Below are positions 44,384 to 55,735 of a stretch of DNA of 64,000 bases, piece after piece. Numbering within the stretch: the stretch's first letter is position 1; every line of letters begins with the position of its first letter. The translations under genes were made by a program, and so were the position numbers. This stretch comes from Hetaerina americana. Taxonomy: Eukaryota > Arthropoda > Insecta > Odonata > Calopterygidae. The DNA lies in the NCBI GenBank assembly GCA_022747635.1, contig JAKTNV010000061.1, forward strand, positions 186,001-250,000, in the 5' to 3' direction. Below the pieces are notes generated by a model. That model worked only from the letters and a program-made list of their open reading frames with translations. It searched no databases and was not told the DNA's origin.

Positions 44384-45715
44384 TTATCGCTTGAAGCGAT
44401 GTTTCCTCTTCCACTCGTTTGCGAAGACCTCTGTATCAGAGATACTCTGGTCCTCTTCAATTACCTCCGGCTTCTTTGGCTTCACTGGAGGCGGCGGGGA
44501 AGGTGTATTCTCACGCCCTTTTGGCGTGTTCCCCTTGGTGGTTTTTAGTGGGCTCTTCTTTGAAGGGCCCACAGGAGTAGGTGGCTCCTTGTCCACCTTA
44601 CTCTTTCCATCCTTCACCCTTTTGGGTTTAGGCACTTGCGTGTTTTCCATTGGGGATTCTTTCGGTATCTCCGTCTGCGTGGCGATGGTACACTTTACAC
44701 ATGGCGTGGTTGCAACGGAAGCAAAGGACCGGGAGAAAGTCGGGGCGATTAGCGCCCTGTATTTTCTCCTCGCTTCCGAATATGGGATTTTTTCCAGTGT
44801 TTTTATCTCCATGACTTTCCTCTCTTCTTTCATCTTCGGGCAATCACGAGAGTACACTGGGTGTGTACCCTCGGAATTGACACAAAGAGGTTCCGAAGAG
44901 CACTCTTTATCCTCGTGCGCGTCTTTGCCACAGCGCGGGCAGGTGGCCTTGCCCTCGCAGCGCGACGCGACATGGCCGAACCGTTGGCATTTGAAACAAC
45001 GCACGGGATTTGGGATGAATGGCCTCACTGGTACCGATTCATAGCCCACAAACAACTTGTCGGGTAGTCTATCACGCGCAAACGTCAAGATCACGGAGGT
45101 GCTGTTTACGTTTTCTCCGTTGCGCCTTGTGGTGAGTCGACGACAATCAGTCACTCCCTGAGAGAACATTTCTCTCTTGATTTCTTCGATGTCCACGTAT
45201 AGGAGGTCGTAGTGACTGATGACTCCCCGACAGGTGTTAAGAGTGCGGTGCACCTCCACCTTAATCGGAATGTCATGGAGCATTCCCATAGCAAGCAGTT
45301 TTTCACTTTGTGTATCGTTCAGGGTCTCTATAAGAAGTGTACCATCCCGGAGCTTCTTCACGCTCTTTGGGTCCCCAGGCACAATCTGTGACAACACTCT
45401 GCGAATTAAGAAAGGAGAAACCTTTTTCAAGGTTTCACCTTCCTTTATGCACGACATAATTAAATAGCGCTTACATGCGCCAATACACTTTTCTCCCCCG
45501 CCGGTGTCCGGACGGGATCTTTTTAGTGGTGGAAAGGGTTTTTCCTCCATAATAGTAAATGATTCGTCCCTCGGCCTCCCCACCCACCACGGAGCCACAC
45601 ATTTGGGACGCCACTCCGCCAAACCGGAGCGGTCGCCAGGGCTAACTCGAGGGATATAGCGCTTCTGGAGTGGTTGTCTGTTTCGGGGTGGATCTTCGGT
45701 GCAAGGGCCCAACAA
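44384..45715 (-). CDS. B1 ORF1: zinc-knuckle protein, third knuckle altered
   Basis: 443 residues if started at 45,715; a second candidate start, matching the A ORF1 start (MEEKPFPP), is residue 56. Zinc knuckles CFKCQRFGHVASRC and CPRCGKDAHEDKEC are intact; the third reads CVNSEGTHPVYSRDC, with Ser in place of the second Cys. The C-terminal tail is Lys/Pro-rich. The frame is open throughout. RNA binding may be weakened by the lost Cys, which B4 shares and B3 does not. Confidence 0.88.
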   Translation of the reverse strand: MLGPCTEDPPRNRQPLQKRYIPRVSPGDRSGLAEWRPKCVAPWWVGRPRDESFTIMEEKPFPPLKRSRPDTGGGEKCIGACKRYLIMSCIKEGETLKKVSPFLIRRVLSQIVPGDPKSVKKLRDGTLLIETLNDTQSEKLLAMGMLHDIPIKVEVHRTLNTCRGVISHYDLLYVDIEEIKREMFSQGVTDCRRLTTRRNGENVNSTSVILTFARDRLPDKLFVGYESVPVRPFIPNPVRCFKCQRFGHVASRCEGKATCPRCGKDAHEDKECSSEPLCVNSEGTHPVYSRDCPKMKEERKVMEIKTLEKIPYSEARRKYRALIAPTFSRSFASVATTPCVKCTIATQTEIPKESPMENTQVPKPKRVKDGKSKVDKEPPTPVGPSKKSPLKTTKGNTPKGRENTPSPPPPVKPKKPEVIEEDQSISDTEVFANEWKRKHRFKR

Positions 45716-46304
45716 AACCCTTACATCTCCGACCTCCCTACGCAGACCCCCACAACCTTGGCACTCGCCACCGGAGCGAAAACGCGACGGAAGCCGATTG
45801 ACCGGGAGTGGCTAGCTCCCGGCCTCCCGTTTACACGAAATCCGGGGCCGAAGAGGGGTATCACTCCCCGGTCCATACAGGGCGTCCGACACCCTGCTGG
45901 GAACCAGAAAGCTCACCCTCCAGGATCCCCTTCTCTCCCTTACGGGTCTCCAGGCACGGCAAACACCTGGGCGGATCGTAGGCCAGATGGTATGGCCGCT
46001 CACAGACAGTGGATCCACAGCACTGTCCGGACGCATCCCTTGCTGGCTTGGGGTTTGTTTTCGGGGTTTTCTCCCCGCCCTTTTAGTCGCCTCTTACGAC
46101 AAGCAGGGATACTGCGGGAGTATTCTCTATCCCCCTACCCGCGGGGGGGCAGATAAATAAATATATAGTAAAAACAAATGACATCGGCAAGAATAAAAAT
46201 ACCACAGCTAAAGTTTCCTCATTAGGCCAGTTTCCTTTAAAAAAATAATAAAACCTTGCTTAAAGAGTTGGGGTCGTCTCCTAATATTTGATTCAGATCT
46301 CCCC

Positions 46305-49290
46305 TTACATGAAACTTTTCTCTGGCCCTTTTATATTTTGGCACTGCGTAAGAATATGTTTCATTGTAAGGGGCAGGTCGCACTCATTGCAGCGCGGTTG
46401 CACTTTTCCCTCTGTGAAGAGGTACGAGTGTGTGAGGGCAGAGTGCCCTATCCTCAAACGCGTAATCGTGACCTCTTCCCTCCGATTCTTTCGGATGGAA
46501 GAGGGCCATGCCGAAACAACCGGTTTTATCTCCCTAAGTTTATTATTTGTTAGGGACCGCCAAGCTTCTTTCCACTGGTTTAGGACATTATGCCGCAAGG
46601 CGGCCTTTATGTCCTCCACCGGTACCAAACAATGATCGGACTCATTTTGGTCCAGGGCTTCCTTCGCTGCTTTGTCGGCTTTTTCGTTGCCAGGTATTCC
46701 CACATGACCAGGAATCCACATAAAGGATACCCTGGTCCCCTTTCTCTGAAGGGATAAGAGACTATGATGGATCTCTTGGACTATCAGGTGCATTGATGAG
46801 AACACCGAAATGGATTTTAAGGCGCTAGAAGAGTCCGAACAGATGAGAAAAGAGCCGTTATTTTCATTTAGTTGTTTTAGGGCGGTTCTTATGGCTGACA
46901 GCTCGGCTGTGAATATACCGCAAAGCGTGTTCAATTTTTCCCTCACGACTCCATGGTAGCGGGAGACGACTGCATAGGCACATGCGGACGCCGACTTCGA
47001 CCCATCGGTGTAGACCGGGACGAAGTCCGGGTGCGATCCGAGGAAGGCGTTAAAGAGTCCTTGGTATTCTGACTCGGTCGTGAACGCTTTGCAGTGCGCA
47101 TGAGGCAACGACTTCATATCCGGCTTTGGTGTTAGCCAAGGAGGATGTTTAGCATAGGCGACAGGGAGAACTTGAGGTAAGGTAATATTGAGTGCCTGGA
47201 TAAAATCAGTAAAACGAACGGCCAAGGGCCTAGTTGCCCTTCTTCGCCTGTTAAATATATCTAAAAATCTTGGTTTAAAAAGAATGTTAAAACATGGGTG
47301 CTTGGTCACGGATAAAACTTTACAGGCATAATTTCCCATCAAGATCAACCTTCGGGTTGCTAACGAGGGTTCACCTGCGTCAGCAAGTAGGCTGGGGACT
47401 GGGCTGGTTCTAAATGCCCCAGTGGCCAAACGTATCCCGGCATTGTGGACACACGTCAGGGGTTTCAAATAGGACTCTCGTCCTGACGAGTATATTATGG
47501 ACCCGTAGTCCAGCTTCGAACGGACCAAGCCTCGATATAATAAAAGCATGGTAGAGCGATCTGCTCCCCATTTGGAGTGGGTCAAAAACCTTAGGATATT
47601 TAGGGTCTGGCGACACCTCTCCCGTAATACCCGTATATGCTCCCGCCAATTTAGTTTTTCGTCCAGGATCATGCCGAGAAAGCGAATGGACTCGACAAAT
47701 GGGAGATTTCTGCCCAGAAGGTATAAGGTCGGTGGTGTGTGCTGTCCGCGAAGACGGTGGAAATGAACACATTTCGTTTTCTCCGTGGAGAAGCGAAACC
47801 CGTTCCTTCGCGACCACTCTCCCAGTTTGTTCAAGGTGACCTGGGCTTGCCTGGAGGCGTATGCCAGTCTTGTAGAGCGGCAGAAAATAGCCAGGTCGTC
47901 AACAAATAGCGATGCCATCACCGGGGCATTGATGCATTCCGTTACGTCGTTGATTGCGATGGCGAACAACGTCACGCTCAGGACTGATCCCTGAGGTACG
48001 CCGTTCTCCTGAGTGTAGGATCGGGATAAATGATTGCCCGTCCTTACTCTAAAAAGGCGGTTTGTTAAAAAATTTTTTATAAATATGGCCATATTGCCCT
48101 TAAAACCCCACTTGTGCAACGTGTTTAAAATCTTTCGTCGCCACACACTGTCGTAGGCCTTCTCGAGGTCGAAGGAGACTGCTACGACGTGTTGGCGTAA
48201 CAGAAAGGCTTCCTGGATGAAATTGTCAGTGCGCACCAGATGATCTGTCGTGGACCTCTCACGCCGGAAGCCGCACTGAGCGTCGGAGAGGAGGTGTTGT
48301 CTCTCCAGGCACCAGACGAGACGTCGGTTAACCATTCTTTCCATCACCTTGCACAGGCAACTGGTGAGAGAGATGGGCCGATAGCTGTTCGGGTCGCTCT
48401 TGTTCTTACCCTGTTTCGGAACGGGTATCACCAGGGACTCCCGCCAGGAATTCGGAAAACTACCCTCAATCCACAATTGGTTGAGGGTATTGATGACCTC
48501 CCCCAACGCTGACTTCGGAATATTCCGAAGAAAGGCGTTGTGGATCTGATCCATTCCCGGTGAGGTGTTATGGGAGTCCATGATAGAGGACTCTAGTTCC
48601 CATGGCGAGAATGGCTCGTTGTATGCTGCAGGATTTCCAGCTTCGCCAAAATTGAGAGGGACTCTCTCACATTGCCTCTTGAAGTTTGCGAAGTTGGCGT
48701 CATATAGTTCATCACTGCTGCTGGCCGCGAACTGCTGGGCGAAAGTGTCGCTTATTTCTGGGGGTGAAGTCACCACCCGTCCAGCAACAAGCAGTGGCGA
48801 GATGACGAAGGAGCCCTTGGACCCAGAGATTTTTTTGACTTTCTCCCATACCTGCGCAAGGGGGGTTCTCTGGTTAATGGTAGCGACATACTCTATCCAG
48901 GATGCCCTCTTGGCCTGCTTCACCGCCTTCCGGGCTCGCGCTCGTAGGTGGCGGTAGGCTGCCAGGTTTGTTGCCGTGGGGTATTTCTTAAAAATATTCA
49001 ACGCTTTTTTCCTCGTCCGGATCGCCCTGTCGCAGTCCTCGTTCCACCAAGGGACGGGTGCCCGATGAAGGGTGCCGGACGTGCGAGGAACACTTTCCGT
49101 AGCTGCGGCTACGAGCGTTGAAGTCAGTGTCTCGACATTTTGCAACGCGTCGAGACTTGCGTCGTGTTTAAAATGAAAAATATTCTTAAAAAGCGACCAG
49201 TCGGCACGGCTGATACGCCAGTTTTCTGGAGGTCTGAAGGTGTTTGGCGAACGATCTACTTTCTCGAGTAGAAGAGGAAAGTGGTCACTC
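46305..49290 (-). pseudogene. A2 ORF2, RT and RNase H part, cut by an insertion
   Basis: Co-linear with A1 ORF2 from the endonuclease end (SDHFPLLLEKVDRS) through reverse transcriptase (FVDD intact) and RNase H (YTDGSKS, AELSAIR, CSDSSSAL, HVGIPGNEKADK intact). Unlike A1, the RT/RNase H region is one open frame. A 1-base deletion near 46,337 alters the last 35-40 residues after HILTQCQ. The first 200 codons are displaced to 56,182-56,801 by the B insertion. The corresponding uninterrupted site in A1 is 38,692-38,703. Confidence 0.9.
49279..49290. repeat. Target duplication, left copy (B2/B3 insertion)
   Basis: AAGTGGTCACTC, repeated at 56,170-56,181. A1 has it once (about 38,692-38,703), which proves the insertion site. 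Confidence 0.93.
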
Positions 49291-50400
49291 GTAGTAGTTT
49301 TAGGGGTTTGTAGGGTGCGTCGACAGCTATGGTCATTTTGTACCACTGTAATAACGTAAAACTTATGTTCCTTTTAAACTAGGAATAAGTAAACAAATAA
49401 ATACGAATAAATATATAAATAAATAAAATAAACAAAAAAAAAGGAAAATGCTAAAATCAAAAGCATTAAAATTATGAGCTCCAAAGCTAAAGCTGCCCCA
49501 TTAAACCGGTTGACCTTAAAAAACTTAAGACTCGGTTAATAGACCCAGAGTCATCCCCTAAAATATTTTTTAAGTCTCCCCTTATCTTCAACATGTCTCT
49601 GGCCCTTTGGTATGTTGTGCATTCCGTCAGGATATGTTTTATCGTCAGGGGTTGGAAACACTCATTGCAACGGGGCTGTTCTTTTACCTCCGCAAAGAGG
49701 TACGAATGAGTGAGGGCAGAGTGTCCTATTCTCAGGCGCGTAATCATGACCTCTTCCCTCCGAATTTTCCGGATGGAAGAGGACCATGGTGAAACGACCG
49801 GTTTTATTGCCCTGAGTTTATTATTTTGCAGAGACTGCCAAGTCTCCTTCCACTGATGCAGGACCGAGTTCCGCAAGGCAGCCTTTACGTCCTCCATTGG
49901 AACCAAGGTGGAGTCGGTCTCGGGTTTTCGAAGGGCATCCTTCGCTGCCTGGTCAGCTTTTTCGTTACCTCTTATGCCGACGTGACCAGGAGTCCATATA
50001 AAGGAGACCCTGTTCCCCTTTCTCTGAAGGGACAACAGGGTATAATGGATCTCCTGGACTATCGGGTGCACAGGTGCAAAGACCGATATAGATTTTAGGG
50101 CGCTCAACGAGTCTGTGCAGATGAGGAAAGAGCCATCGCTTTCTTTTATTTCTCCTAGGGCCGTCCTTATGGCTGACAGCTCGGCTGTGAAAATGCTGCA
50201 AGAAGTGTGCAGTTTTTTCCTCACGACTCCATGGTAGTGGGACACGACCGCATAGGCACATGCAGATTCTGACTTTGACACGTCGGTGTAGACTCGGACA
50301 AAGTCAGAAAGTGAGCCAAGGACGGCACTGAAGAGCTGCTGGCATTCGGAATCGGTCGTCTTGGCTTTGCGGCGTGCACTGGCAATGAGTTTAATATCCG
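49291..50400 (-). mobile_element. I-group LINE B2, 3' fragment only
   Basis: 1.1 kb: 3' end with two TAC units, 3' UTR, and the last 310 or so codons of ORF2 (49,487 to 50,400: RNase H and C-terminal Cys/His cluster). It stops abruptly at ...TTTAATATCCG, inside the codons between RT and RNase H, where the 3' end of B3 begins. Its sequence is closer to B1/B4 than to B3 (ISVFAP, where B3 has LSAFAP). Its own 5' part is absent. Confidence 0.9.
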
Positions 50401-50601
50401 GTAGTAGTAGTTTTAGGGGTTTGTAGGGTGCGTCGACAGCTATGGTCATTTTGCACCACTGTCATTACGTAAAACTTATGTTCCTTTTAAACTAGGAATA
50501 AGTAAACAGATAAATACGAATAAATATATAAATAAATAAAATAAACAAAAAAAAAAAGGAAAATGCTAAAATCAAAAGCATTAAAATTATGCGCTCCGAA
50601 G

Positions 50602-53600
50602 CTAAAGCTGCCCCATTAAACCGGTTGTCCTCAAAAAAGTTAAGACTCGATTTATAGACCCAGAGTCATCCCCTAAAATATTTTTTAAGTCTCCCCTTAT
50701 CTTCAACATGTCTCTGGCCCTTTGGTATGTTGTACATTCCGTCAGGATATGTTTTATGGTCAGGGGTTGGAAACACTCATTGCAGCGGGGCTGTTCTTTT
50801 ACCTCCGCAAAGAGGTACGAATGAGTGAGGGCAGAGTGTCCTATTCTCAGGCGCGTAATCATGACCTCTTCCCTCCGAATGTTCCGGATGGAAGAGGACC
50901 ATGGTGAAACGACCGGTTTTATTGCCCTGAGTTTATTATTTTGAAGAGACTGCCAAGTCTCCTTCCACTGATGCAGGACCGAGTTCCGCAAGGCGGCCTT
51001 CACGTCCTCCATTGGAACCAAGGTGGAGTCGGTCTCGGGTTGTCGAAGGGCATCCTTCGCTGCCTGGTCAGCTTTTTCGTTGCCTCTTATGCCGACGTGA
51101 CCAGGAGTCCATATAAAGGAGACCCTGTTCCCCTTTCTCTGAAGGGACAACAGGGTATAATGGATCTCCTGGACTATCGGGTGCACAGGTGCAAAGGCCG
51201 ATAAAGATTTTAGGGCGCTCAACGAGTCTGTGCAGATGAGGAAAGAGCCATCGCTTTCTTTTATTTCTCCTAGGGCCGTCCTTATGGCTGACAGCTCGGC
51301 TGTGAAAATGCTGCAAGAAGTGTGCAGTTTTTTCCTCACGACTCCATGGTAGTGGGACACGACCGCATAGGCACATGCAGATTCTGACTTTGACCCGTCG
51401 GTGTAGACTGGGACAAAGTCAGAAAGTGAGCTGAGGACGGCACTGAAGAGCTGCTGGTACTCGGAATCGGTCGTTTTGGCTTTGCGGCGTGCACTGGCAA
51501 TGAGTTTAATATCCGGCATTGGTGTTAACCAAGGCGGATACTTAGCATAGGAGACGGGGCATATTTGAGGAAATGTAAAATTTACCTCATTAATAAAATC
51601 ATTAAAACGAACGGCAAAGGGCCTAGTTGCCCTTCTCCGCCTGTTAAATAAGTCTAAAAACCGTTGGTTAAAAACTATGTTAAAACAAGGGTGGATTGTC
51701 TCTGACAAAATTTTACAGGCATAGTTGCCCATTAAAATCATCCTGCGGGTTTCCAACGGAGGCTCCCCTGCGTCTGCAAGTAAGCTTGGGACTGGGCTTG
51801 TTCTAAATGCCCCGGTGGCCAACCGTATCCCAGCATTGTGGACACATGTAAGTGGTCTCAAGTAAGACTCTCGTGCTGAGGAATACACTATGGAACCATA
51901 GTCCAGTTTGGATCGCACCAAGCCTCTGTACAATAAAAGCATGCTGGTGCGGTCTGCTCCCCAAGTGGAGTGAGTTAAAAACTTTAAAACGTTGAGGGTT
52001 TGGCGACACCTCTCACGTAACACGCGGATATGCTCCCGCCAGTTCAGCTTTTGGTCCAGGATCATGCCGAGAAAGCGGACGGACTCCACAAATGGAAGAA
52101 TCCTACCCAACAGGGTTAGGGTCGGGGTAACGTGGTAACCGCGAAGACGGTGAAAGTGCACGCATTTCGTTTTCTCCATGGAGAAACGAAATCCGTTCTT
52201 TCGCGACCACTCTCCCAGGTTGTTTAGTCACCTGGGCTTGCCTGGAAGCGTTTGGCAGTCGTGTCGACCGGCAAAATATGGCTAGGTCGTCCACATAGAG
52301 CGATGCCATCACCGGGGCATTGATGCATTCCACCACGTCGTTGATGGCGATGGCAAATAACGTCACGCTCAGTACTGAACCCTGGGGTACCCCGTTCTCC
52401 TGTGTAAAAGATCGGGAAAAGTGCTTCCCAGTCCTTACTTTAAAAAGGCGGTTGGTTAAAAAATTTCTGATAAATAGGGCCATGTTGCCTCTAAATCCCC
52501 ACTTGTGGAGCGTGTTGAGGATTCTCCATCGCCACACACTATCATAGGCCTTCTCCAGGTCGAAGAAGACTGCTATGACGTGTTGACGTTGGAGAAAGGC
52601 TTCCTGGATGAAGTTCTCAGTGCGAACCAGATGGTCTGTCGTGGACCTGCCACGCCGAAAGCCGCACTGAGCGTCGGAGAGCAGGTGTCGACTCTCCAAG
52701 CACCACATGAGACGTCGGTTTACCATCCGTTCCATCACCTTGCACAGGCAGCTGGTGAGAGATATGGGACGGTAGTTGTTCGGGTCATTTTTGTCCTTGC
52801 CCTGTTTTGGGATTGGTATCACGATGGACTCTCGCCAGGCATTTGGAAAACTGCCCTCGTTCCAGAGTTGGTTGAGGGTATTTAGGACCTCCCCAATCGC
52901 GGTTTCCGGAATGTTCCGGAGAAAGGCGTTGTGGATTTCGTCCGCCCCTGGCGAGGTGTAATGGGAGTCTTCGATGGCGGATTTAAGCTCCCAGGACGTG
53001 AAAGGCTCATTGTAATATTCGCTTGTAGGACCTGCACCAAATATGAGAGGGACTCTCTCGCATCGCCTCTTCCGGTTCGCAAAGTCCGCGGCATAGCCCT
53101 CGTCACTGCTATTGGCCGCGAACTGACTGGAAAATATGTTGCTTATTTCGGCAGGTGAATTAACCACCCGGCCAGCAACAAGCAATGGCGAGATGACAAA
53201 TGAGCCCTTGGACCCGGAGATTTTCTTGACTTTGTCCCATACCTGACCAAGTGGCGTGCGATGGTTGATGGTAGAGACGTATTCTATCCAGGAAGCCCTC
53301 TTGGCCTCCTTCACGGCCCTTCGAGCTCGCGCTCTCAGGCGGCGGTACGATGCCAGATTAGTTGCCGTGGGATATTTTCTAAAAATATTCAATGCTTTTT
53401 TCCTCGCCCGAATCGCCCGGTCGCATTCCCCGTTCCACCAAGGGACAGGAGCTCGATTTATATTCCCGGACGTACGAGGGATACTTTTGGTAGCTGCCGC
53501 CAACAGCGTTGAACTTAGTTTATCGACGTTGTGCAACGCGTCGAAACTTGCGTCGTGTTTATATGTAAAGGTACGCTTGAAAAGTGGCCAGTCCGCACGG

Positions 53601-54301
53601 TTAATACGCCACTTTTCCGGAGGTTTTGAAATGGTGGGCGAAGAGTCTTCTTTAGCGAGTAGAAGAGGAAAATGGTCACTCCCACAGAGATCGTTGTGGG
53701 TGGACATTTTCAGCTTTGGGGCTAGACTTCTCGAGCATAGACAAAGATCTATTGCTGAGAATTCCCCATTGAAGCTGTTAAAACGGGTTTTTTCGCCGCT
53801 ATTTAATAAAAACAGGTTAAAATCCTCAATAAAGTTGGATAAAATTCGACCTCTCCTATTACTTTGGGTTTCTGGCCCTCCCCAGAGAGGATCATGGGCA
53901 TTAAAATCTCCCATCAAAATGAACGGCTGAGGAAGCTGGTGGACAAGGGCTTCAAGGTTCAGGCGGGTCACCGGTGCACCCTCTGGCAGATACACGTTGC
54001 ATAACGTCATCCTCTCAGGGGTGTGCACCGTGACAGCGACGGCTTGGAATGGAGAGTCCAGTTGGACTCGCGAGGTGTAAAGGGCCTCACGGGCCGCAAC
54101 TGCTACTCCCCCTTGGGCTCGTTGGCCACTTAGGTCATCCATTCTAAAAACAGTGAACCCCTTCAGAATACCCTTATCTTCAGCCTTAAAATGGGTCTCT
54201 TGGAGACAAATACAAGAGGGTTTAAAATCTTGGATTAAAATGGCCAGCTCCTCCTTGTGCCGATAAAAACCATTGCAGTTCCACTGCAGAATGGAACACA
54301 T
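50602..54301 (-). pseudogene. B3 ORF2 with a single 2-base deletion
   Basis: Two open parts, 54,301-52,103 (endonuclease and most of RT, including YVDD in SLYVDDLAIFCR) and 52,179-50,602 (RT end and RNase H), overlap in different frames. The cause is a 2-base deletion at about 52,226, where B4 has TTTAGAGTCACC and B3 has TTTAGTCACC. All catalytic motifs are otherwise present. One small change separates it from an intact frame, so inactivation is recent. Confidence 0.93.
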
Positions 54302-54317
54302 TTAAAATGTTAAATTA

Positions 54318-54320
54318 AAA

Positions 54321-54351
<31 letters not shown>

Positions 54352-54367
54352 ATATATAAATAAATAA
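54318..54367. repeat. AAAT microsatellite between ORF1 and ORF2 of B3
   Basis: Tetranucleotide AAAT run, longer than its counterparts in B1 (about 44,318-44,346) and B4 (about 61,969-62,006). It is the most variable site among the B copies. Confidence 0.85.
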
Positions 54368-54403
54368 GTTGACTAAAAAGGGAGATGACCAACTCTATTG
54401 AGG

Positions 54404-55735
54404 TTATCGCTTGAAGCGATGTTTCCTCTTCCACTCGTTTGCGAAGACCTCAGTATCAGAGATACTCTGGTCCTCTTCAATTACCTCCGGCTTCTTTGGC
54501 TTCACTGGAGGCGGCGGGGAAGGTGTATTCTCACGCCCTTCTGGCGTGTTCCCCTTGGTGGTGTTTAGTGGGCTCTTCTTTGAAGGGCCCACAGGAGTAG
54601 GTGGCTCCTTGTCCACCTTACTCTTTCCATCCTTCACCCTTTTGGGTTTAGGCACTTGCGTGTTTTCCATTGGGGATTCTTTCGGTATCTCCGTCTGCGT
54701 AGTGATGGTACACTTTACACATGGCGTGGTTGCAACGGAAGCAAAGGACTGGGAGAAAGTTGGAGCGATTAGCGCCCTGTATTTTCTCCTCGCTTCCGCA
54801 TATGGGATTTTTTCCAGTGTTTTTATCTCCATGACTTTCCTCTCTTCTTTCATCTTCGGGCAATCACGAGAGTACACTGGGTGTGTACCCTCGCAATTGA
54901 CACAAAGAGGTTCCGAAGAGCACTCTTTATCCTCGTGCGCGTCTTTGCCACAGCGCGGGCAGGTGGCCTTGCCCTCGCAGCGCGACGCGACATGGCCGAA
55001 CCGTTGGCATTTGAAACAACGCACGGGATTTGGGATGAATGGCCTCACTGGTACCGATTCATAGCCCACAAACACCTTGTCGGGTAGTCTATCACGCGCA
55101 AACGTCAAGATCACGGAGGTGCTGTTTACGTTTTCTCCGTTGCGCCTTGTGGTGAGTCGACGACAATCAGTCACTCCCTGAGAGAACATTTCTCTCTTGA
55201 TTTCTTCGATGTCCACGTATAGGAGGTCGTAGTGACTGATGACTCCCCGACAGGTGTTAAGAGTGCGGTGCACCTCCACCTTAATCGGAATGTCATGGGG
55301 CATTCCCATGGCAAGCAGTTTTTCGCTTTGTGTATCGTTCAGGGTCTCTATAAGAAGTGTACCATCCCGGAGCTTCTTCACGCTCTTTGGGTCCCCAGGC
55401 ACAATCTGTGACAACACTCTGCGAATTAAGAAAGGAGAAACCTTTTTCAAGGTTTCACCTTCCTTTATGCACGACATAATTAAATAGCGCTTACATGCGC
55501 CAATACACTTTTCTCCCCCGCCGGTGTCCGGACGGGATCTTTTTAGTGGTGGAAAGGGTTTTTCCTCCATAATAGTAAATGATTCGTCCCTCGGCCTCCC
55601 CACCCACCACGGAGCCACACATTTGGGACGCCACTCCGCCAAACCGGAGCGGTCGCCAGGGCTAACTCGAGGGATATAGCGCTTCTGGAGTGGTTGTCTG
55701 TTTCGGGGTGGATCTTCGGTGCAAGGGCCCACCAA
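54404..55735 (-). CDS. B3 ORF1: zinc-knuckle protein, all three knuckles intact
   Basis: 443 residues (alternative start at residue 56). Knuckles CFKCQRFGHVASRC, CPRCGKDAHEDKEC and CVNCEGTHPVYSRDC (about residues 240-292) are all complete, unlike B1 and B4. The C-terminal tail contains repeated Lys/Pro-rich blocks. It lies 102 bases upstream of ORF2, separated by the AAAT microsatellite. Confidence 0.9.
   Translation of the reverse strand: MVGPCTEDPPRNRQPLQKRYIPRVSPGDRSGLAEWRPKCVAPWWVGRPRDESFTIMEEKPFPPLKRSRPDTGGGEKCIGACKRYLIMSCIKEGETLKKVSPFLIRRVLSQIVPGDPKSVKKLRDGTLLIETLNDTQSEKLLAMGMPHDIPIKVEVHRTLNTCRGVISHYDLLYVDIEEIKREMFSQGVTDCRRLTTRRNGENVNSTSVILTFARDRLPDKVFVGYESVPVRPFIPNPVRCFKCQRFGHVASRCEGKATCPRCGKDAHEDKECSSEPLCVNCEGTHPVYSRDCPKMKEERKVMEIKTLEKIPYAEARRKYRALIAPTFSQSFASVATTPCVKCTITTQTEIPKESPMENTQVPKPKRVKDGKSKVDKEPPTPVGPSKKSPLNTTKGNTPEGRENTPSPPPPVKPKKPEVIEEDQSISDTEVFANEWKRKHRFKR

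Larger units (their letters stand above)
35585..46149. repeat. Tandem unit 1 of the A+B duplication
   Basis: A 3' UTR to B 5' end, 10.57 kb. Unit 2 is 46,151-63,808 minus the 6.88-kb B2/B3 insertion; the remaining length difference is explained by the 193-bp deletion in B1 and small indels. The join is B1 5' end, one C, then A 3' UTR. Confidence 0.85.
40595..46149 (-). mobile_element. I-group LINE B1
   Basis: Layout: 3' end GTAGTTTTAGGGG at 40,595, 3' UTR, broken ORF2 (40,788-44,301), AAAT microsatellite (about 44,318-44,346), ORF1 (44,384-45,715), 5' leader to the G run at 46,143-46,149. It is the duplicate of B4 (58,055-63,809): same insertion point in A ORF1's leader, and the same Cys loss in the third ORF1 zinc knuckle. 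Its right edge abuts the 3' UTR of A2 directly, with a single extra C at 46,150. Confidence 0.92.
46151..49290 (-). mobile_element. I-group LINE A2, 3' segment
   Basis: The 3' UTR starts at AGATAAATAAAT, equivalent to 35,585 in A1, so about 116 bp of the normal 3' end are missing and B1's 5' end is joined here. ORF2 runs from 46,305 until the element is cut at 49,290 by the B2/B3 insertion. It continues at 56,170-58,054 and, after B4, at 63,810. Confidence 0.9.

Noticed and set aside
44391..45044. 217-codon + strand frames at 44,391, 54,411 and 62,051
   Set aside because: Antisense of the ORF1 zinc-knuckle gene.
45674..46156. 160-195-codon + strand frames at 45,674, 55,694 and 63,334
   Set aside because: Antisense of the GC-rich B leader; rich in Pro and Gly without motifs.
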